From: Planctomycetota bacterium
GTDB taxonomy: Bacteria; Planctomycetota; SZUA-567
Length of the DNA stretch: 8,997 nt
Assembly (NCBI GenBank): GCA_031270145.1
Contig: JAISYD010000183.1
Location: 1 to 8,997 of the forward strand
Direction: 5' to 3'
Part shown: in pieces, positions 5,994-8,997 of the stretch
Layout: each line of letters starts with the position of its first letter
Numbering within the stretch: the stretch's first letter is position 1
Made by a program: the position numbers and the translations under genes
Notes under the pieces: generated by a model
Told to the model about the DNA's origin: nothing
The model's input: the letters and a program-made list of their open reading frames with translations, nothing else
Databases searched by the model: none

Positions 5994-6791
5994 ATGTCCA
6001 TGCCGGCCTCCTCCTTGCCGCCCCGCCGGCGCCGGCCGGAGGCGGCGGCGGGAAAAACGTCGGGGAGCCGGGCCGGCGACCTGGTCCGCGCCCTGTTCGG
6101 CGGCGTCATATCCTGTCTCGCGCCGCCCCGCTGCCGCTGTTGCCGGGCGCCGCTCCTGGATCACGCCAATCCCTTCCTTTGCGCCGATTGCGCCGCCGGA
6201 GTGGGATGGATAGGGGCCGGCGCCTGCCGGGGCTGCGGCTTCCCGGCCGGGCCGCACGCGGAGCTGGGCGGGGATTGCTCCCATTGCCGGGGCAAGAACC
6301 TGGGGTTTACCGCCGCCGCCGCCGTGGCCCGCTACCGCCGCGGCGCCCGGAAGCTGGTCCTGGCGCTGAAATTCGGGGGCGAGACGGAAATCGCCCGCCC
6401 CATGGCCGGCTTGATGGCCGAGCGCCTCCGGAGCGCCGGTTTCGGCGACATCGACTGGATTGTCCCGGCGTCGCTCCATCCCGCCCGCCGCCGGTTGCGG
6501 GGATTCGATCAATCCCGCCTGCTTGCCGCCCACCTTTCGCGCGAGACCGGCATACCCTTGCGCTGGGATCTTCTGCGCCGGATCCGCCCCACCCGGCCCC
6601 AATCGACCCTGTCTCGCGCCGCCAGATTTGAGAACGCCCAGGGCGCTTTTGCCGCTTCGCCGGAAATCGCCGGCGGCCGGGCGCTCCTGGTCGACGATGT
6701 GATGACCACCGGCGCCACCCTCCGCGATTCCGCCCGCGCCTGCCGCCAAGCCGGCGCCAGCCGCGTTTACGCCCTGGTCTTCGCCCGTTGA
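5994..6791 (+). CDS. comF: ComF-family phosphoribosyltransferase-like protein
   Basis: This 265-residue protein has an N-terminal cysteine-rich zinc region with pairs C47/C50, C63/C66, C78/C81 and C95/C98. It is followed by a type I phosphoribosyltransferase-like fold with VPASLHPARRRLRGFDQSR (157-175), the RPTRPQSTL segment (198-206), and the PRPP-binding signature LLVDDVMTTGATL (231-243). In naturally competent bacteria ComF helps with single-stranded DNA handling during uptake; many non-competent bacteria also carry it and its substrate is unknown. The start lies 2 nt after the vorA stop (TAGGGATG) with almost no separate ribosome binding site, implying translational coupling. The first 30 residues are arginine- and alanine-rich and probably not conserved, so a later start is possible. 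The functional link to the Vor operon looks incidental. Confidence 0.9.
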   Translation: MSMPASSLPPRRRRPEAAAGKTSGSRAGDLVRALFGGVISCLAPPRCRCCRAPLLDHANPFLCADCAAGVGWIGAGACRGCGFPAGPHAELGGDCSHCRGKNLGFTAAAAVARYRRGARKLVLALKFGGETEIARPMAGLMAERLRSAGFGDIDWIVPASLHPARRRLRGFDQSRLLAAHLSRETGIPLRWDLLRRIRPTRPQSTLSRAARFENAQGAFAASPEIAGGRALLVDDVMTTGATLRDSARACRQAGASRVYALVFAR

Positions 6792-6821
6792 CCGCCCGCT
6801 CCCGCCCGTCCCCGCCCGTCC
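6792..6821. repeat. Three tandem 10-bp units after comF
   Basis: CCGCCCGCTC, CCGCCCGTCC and CCGCCCGTCC follow each other directly after the comF stop. The last codons of comF (TCGCCCGTTG) look like a diverged earlier unit. A small slippage-type tandem repeat is the likely explanation. No function is evident. Confidence 0.6.
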
Positions 6822-6851
6822 TCGCCTTGCCGCCGCCGAGCGCATCGTAAA

Positions 6852-6912
6852 CCCGACGACCTGGCTATTGTCGTTGGCGGCTGTCGGGCGAACCGGGAGT
6901 CGGCCGTCCCGG
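6852..6912. other. Hairpins between convergent comF and the MATE gene
   Basis: Two inverted repeats lie in the 127-bp convergent gap: CCCGAC (6852-6857) with GTCGGG (6883-6888), and CCGGGA (6893-6898) with TCCCGG (6907-6912) around an 8-nt loop. Neither is followed by a T-run on either strand. They may mark a bidirectional, T-less or Rho-assisted end for the two converging transcripts, but this is only a suggestion. Confidence 0.3.
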
Positions 6913-6918
6913 CTCGCC

Positions 6919-8394
6919 CTACCCGCCCCGCGCCTCTTCGATCACCCGCATTTTTTTCCATTTGCCCTGGCGGTAGCGCCAGTGGAACAGCGACGCCAAA
7001 GTCAGGCTGTAAAATATCAGCAGCAGCCAGAGGAAATAGGCGCCGGCCCCCAGGGCGTGGGCGGCGAGGCAGGGGATGGCGAAAAGGAGCCAACCGCAGA
7101 ACCCCATGGCGTACATGGAGAACCTGGTGTCGCCGGTGCCCCGGACGGCGCTGCCGTAGAGGATGAAGACGCCGTCCGAAATGGTGAACAGGCCGGCCAG
7201 GCGCACGAAATCCACGGCCAACTCCCGGGTTCCGGCACCCAGGTTCCCGCCCGGATCGAACAGGGACACCAGCCAGCCGGGAGCGAGGATCAGGCAGGCG
7301 GCGAAGCCGCCCATGTAGGAGGTTATCAGGAGGCTGGCGCTTCGCACGGATCGGACGGCGAACCCGATGTCCCCCGCCCCGACGCCCCGGCCGACCAGAA
7401 TGGCGGCGGCGCCGCCAATGCCTAGCATGGGGATGAAGGCGACCCCATGGACGCTCATGGCGATCCCCGAGGCGGCCCCGGCGTTGCTCCCGTCGGCGGC
7501 GACGGCGTACCTGCCCATAAGCATGACGAAGATGGAAAAGGATCCTGTGTCCATGAACAACTGCGCCCCGTTGCCAATGCCGTGGCGGAGCATGAGCCGG
7601 GTCAGGCCGGCGGCGAAAACCCTTTTCGGCCAGGTTCCGAATTCACGGCGGTTGTTCCGCCCGAGGAAAAGCGCCAAAAAGATCAATGTGACGGCCGCGT
7701 CGGAAGCGATGGTGGCCAAGGCGGCGCCAGCCGTCCCCAGCCGGTCGGAGCCGATCCGGGCGGCGGCGGCGTTCAGCCAATCCCCGAGAGCCGGAAGGAG
7801 GCGGGGCGCCGAGTCGAGGCGGGGGCCGCCGGCGGCGCCGAAGATGAGCGCCCAGTTGAGAATCGCGTTCAGGACCAGCCCGGCGCATACCACCCCGGCC
7901 ACGGTCCAGGTTTTGCCCCGCCCGGTCCAGAAGCACATGAGGCCGGCGCCCATGAGGGAAAAAACCGATCCGGAGGCGAGGATCAGGAAATACGCCTCCT
8001 CCTCGCGCGCCAGTTCCGGCGGATGCCCGATGCCGCGGAAAAGCGGGGCCAGCTCCCGGCCGGCCAGGCTTAGAACCAGTCCGGCCGCCAGGCTGAACAG
8101 CAGCGTCTGCCAGACCGCTAGGCCGATGCGCTCGTGCCGCGCCGCCCCGGAATATTGGGCCACGAAAGCGCTGGCGTAATTGGCCACGCCCATGAAGAGG
8201 CTGGCCAGCGTGAAGTAGCCCATGCCGGCGGACATGGCGGCGGAGATGGCGGTCTCGGAATGCCAGGCCAGCATCAGCCGATCGGTGAAAAGTTTGCAGG
8301 CGAAGGTACCGTACGATATGACGAGGGGAAAGGCGATCCCGGACACCTCGCCCAGCCTTCCCGTCCCCGCCGCCGGCGAGCCGTCTTCCATCAT
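6919..8394 (-). CDS. MATE-family multidrug/metabolite exporter
   Basis: This 491-residue inner-membrane protein has about twelve hydrophobic segments in two six-helix halves, as in the NorM/DinF superfamily of H+- or Na+-coupled antiporters. Family-like features are an N-terminal GIAFPLVISYG helix (19-29) followed by DRLML (38-42), ANYASAFVAQYSGA (71-84) after the second helix, and in the second half GIAMSVHGVAFIPMLGIGGAAAILVGRGVGAG (split at 310-325 and 326-341). GSAVRGTGDTRF (414-425) is another family motif. An unusually long polar loop (about 188-218, with PRLDSAPRLLPALG) separates helices 5 and 6. ATG at 8394 is chosen with GGGAA (complement of 8401-8405) 6 nt upstream; a second ATG follows directly. 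It is transcribed alone from the promoter at 8457-8485. The substrate is unknown. Confidence 0.9.
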   Translation of the reverse strand: MMEDGSPAAGTGRLGEVSGIAFPLVISYGTFACKLFTDRLMLAWHSETAISAAMSAGMGYFTLASLFMGVANYASAFVAQYSGAARHERIGLAVWQTLLFSLAAGLVLSLAGRELAPLFRGIGHPPELAREEEAYFLILASGSVFSLMGAGLMCFWTGRGKTWTVAGVVCAGLVLNAILNWALIFGAAGGPRLDSAPRLLPALGDWLNAAAARIGSDRLGTAGAALATIASDAAVTLIFLALFLGRNNRREFGTWPKRVFAAGLTRLMLRHGIGNGAQLFMDTGSFSIFVMLMGRYAVAADGSNAGAASGIAMSVHGVAFIPMLGIGGAAAILVGRGVGAGDIGFAVRSVRSASLLITSYMGGFAACLILAPGWLVSLFDPGGNLGAGTRELAVDFVRLAGLFTISDGVFILYGSAVRGTGDTRFSMYAMGFCGWLLFAIPCLAAHALGAGAYFLWLLLIFYSLTLASLFHWRYRQGKWKKMRVIEEARGG

Positions 8395-8432
8395 GCCAGG
8401 TTCCCGCGAGTTTCTTATTGGCGTTCCTTTTC

Positions 8433-8451
8433 CGTACTGTTATACTGTACG
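8433..8451. promoter_or_regulatory. Inverted repeat at the MATE transcription start; operator candidate
   Basis: CGTAC (8433-8437) and GTACG (8447-8451) are inverted arms around 9 nt. The same stretch also contains TACTGT twice (8435-8440 and 8443-8448). It covers the predicted MATE transcription start near 8450, where repressors often bind. It does not match the LexA pattern. A local repressor of the exporter is a reasonable guess. Confidence 0.4.
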
Positions 8452-8456
8452 CAACA

Positions 8457-8485
8457 ATTATACCCGCTTTGGCCGAAACTTGCAA
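8457..8485 (-). promoter_or_regulatory. Sigma70-type promoter of the MATE gene
   Basis: On the minus strand TTGCAA (8480-8485; 4 of 6 matches to TTGACA) is followed by a 17-nt spacer and a perfect TATAAT (complement of 8457-8462). Transcription would begin near 8450, about 55 nt before the MATE start codon. The -35 box falls inside the left edge of the recG relic. Confidence 0.65.
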
Positions 8486-8745
8486 ACCCGGAGGGCGGCC
8501 GGAGGAGCGCCGAACTCCCTTTCAACCGGCAACCGGAGGCCGCCCGGGACGTTGCCCGCATCGTCCAGATCTATCCCTGCGCCGGCGGGCTTACCCAGCC
8601 CGTTTGGCGCAGGGTCATGGAGCGGGCCCTGGCCGCGCGCCTGGACGACCTGGAGGAGCCGCTGCCGGCCGGACTCCTGGAGCGGCGGCGCTTCCCCGGC
8701 GTCCGCGAGGCGATCCGCTGCCTGCATTCCCCCCCCCACCCCGCC
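8476..8745 (+). pseudogene. recG: recG relic (end of the wedge domain only)
   Basis: The plus-strand frame containing position 8476 reads KLANPEGG, then ARIVQIYPCAGGLTQPVWRRVMERALA, then LEEPLPAGLLERRRFPGVREAIRCLHSPPHP. In RecG helicases the wedge domain is followed by a region with the same order of marks: NPE, then a VPVYPLTEGL-like segment, then helices with LPxxLxxRxxLP and EAxRxLHxP. The match covers roughly 90 residues of a protein of about 700. The N-terminal wedge is missing on the left, replaced by the MATE upstream region. The helicase motor is missing on the right, where the frame turns into non-protein sequence and stops at 8833-8835. No start codon or ribosome binding site serves it. 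I infer a deletion remnant of recG; a family search would settle it. Confidence 0.65.
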
Positions 8746-8913
8746 ACGCGCTTATGGATTTGCCCGGGCGCAGTTTCCGCCTCCGGGGGAGCGAATTCCC
8801 TTTCGGCTGCGACGGTTTTTTTAACGAATTTCTAATATGTTTTTCATAATTTTCAAACGGGGATGGCTATATTCCACGGCGTCGTCGGACGGCGTTTTGG
8901 AAAAGGGACAAGC
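8746..8913. other. Spacer between recG relic and the TatA-like frame
   Basis: The left part is GC-rich continuation of the relic's frame with no recognisable protein. From about 8813 it becomes strongly AT-rich, with a run of eight Ts at 8815-8822 and -10-like boxes TAATAT (8833-8838), CATAAT (8845-8850) and TATATT (8868-8873). None of these has a good -35 at correct spacing. A promoter for the rightward frame at 8914 is likely here, but I cannot choose it. Confidence 0.35.
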
Positions 8914-8997
8914 GTGCCGCAGCGGAAATTTTTCGGCAAGCGCCTGCCCGGCATTGCCCGTTCCCTTGGCCAGGCGCTGACGGAATTCAAGTCCGGA
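8914..8997 (+). CDS. TatA-like protein start, partial and lacking a visible membrane segment
   Basis: A GTG start at 8914 with AAAAGGGA (8901-8908) 5 nt upstream opens a frame that runs off the right edge. The first 28 residues include FFGKRLPGIARSLGQALTEF, which closely resembles the FG hinge and amphipathic helix of TatA/TatE (FGxxKLPELARxLGxxLxEFK), the pore-forming part of the twin-arginine protein export system. A normal TatA has a hydrophobic helix of about 15-20 residues just before this. Here neither the GTG start nor extension in frame to ATG 8863 (MAIFHGVVGRRFGKG) supplies one, and the other forward frames do not either. It may be a truncated or remodelled tatA, a degenerate copy, or an unrelated protein with a similar helix. 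The position next to a gene relic favours decay, but the strong ribosome binding site argues for expression. Confidence 0.5.
   Translation, partial: MPQRKFFGKRLPGIARSLGQALTEFKSG

Noticed and set aside
5724..6845. Leftward open frame opposite comF
   Set aside because: Low-complexity Gly/Ala/Arg product. The plus strand has the ComF zinc cysteines and PRPP motif.
6893..6912. Hairpin between comF and MATE considered as an intrinsic terminator
   Set aside because: No T-run follows on either strand, so it is listed only as a structured convergent gap.
8729..8737. Run of nine Cs where the recG-like match ends, considered as a frameshift or phase-variation site
   Set aside because: Neither other frame after the tract continues with RecG-like sequence, so restoring the frame would not rescue the gene. 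The tract is more likely incidental or decay.
8418..8849. Rightward open frame beginning MAFLFRTVILYATIIPALAE, resembling a signal peptide
   Set aside because: After the first 20 residues the product is Arg/Pro-rich noise, and it is out of frame with the recG-like segment. The start has no good ribosome binding site and lies in the MATE promoter region.
1..8997. CRISPR array, tRNA/rRNA genes, insertion sequences, phage or defence genes
   Set aside because: I found no regularly spaced repeats, no recognisable RNA gene cores and no transposase, integrase or nuclease motifs.

Overview
This is a GC-rich bacterial window with AT-rich intergenic spacers. Its core is a ferredoxin-linked 2-oxoacid oxidoreductase operon of a kind found in strict anaerobes. 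The strain is probably an anaerobic Gram-negative, perhaps Desulfobacterota/Deltaproteobacteria or a PVC-group bacterium. That guess rests on operon type, the MATE exporter's style and composition; no marker gene in the window settles the phylum.

Layout. (1) Positions 1-161 hold the first 53 codons of an unrecognised leftward gene. A very good sigma70-type promoter lies far upstream at 354-382, giving a leader of about 185 nt that carries an inverted repeat and direct repeats. (2) Positions 383-812 hold no convincing gene. They contain an exact 22-bp tandem repeat, a perfect TATAAT box and a perfect 13-bp hairpin, in that order, leading into the next operon. (3) Positions 813-5991 hold a rightward operon: an XRE/cupin regulator, a GC-hairpin/T-run terminator or attenuator, an AMP-forming acyl-CoA synthetase of the medium-chain type, and a complete 2-oxoacid:ferredoxin oxidoreductase. 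The oxidoreductase is encoded as a delta ferredoxin, a VorB-type alpha subunit, and one fused polypeptide carrying the TPP (beta) and gamma domains. (4) comF follows 2 nt after the fused subunit. (5) A convergent leftward MATE-family exporter occupies 6919-8394. (6) Its promoter lies inside the left edge of a rightward relic of recG (about 8476-8745). (7) At the right edge a frame begins that looks like the TatA hinge and amphipathic helix, with no visible transmembrane segment before it.

How the genes may work together: the synthetase makes an acyl-CoA from a free acid, ATP and CoA. The oxidoreductase interconverts acyl-CoA plus CO2 plus reduced ferredoxin with a 2-oxoacid. Together they can run either as reductive carboxylation of exogenous short, branched or aryl acids to amino-acid precursors, or in reverse as oxidative breakdown of amino-acid-derived 2-oxoacids. 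The cupin domain of the regulator is a plausible small-molecule sensor for the pathway. The direction and the substrate cannot be read from the sequence.

I see no CRISPR array, tRNA, rRNA, transposase or phage gene. The most interesting unexplained structure is regulatory: the repeat, promoter and hairpin stack before the regulator, the mutually exclusive hairpins before the synthetase, and the recG relic with the TatA-like fragment at the right end.
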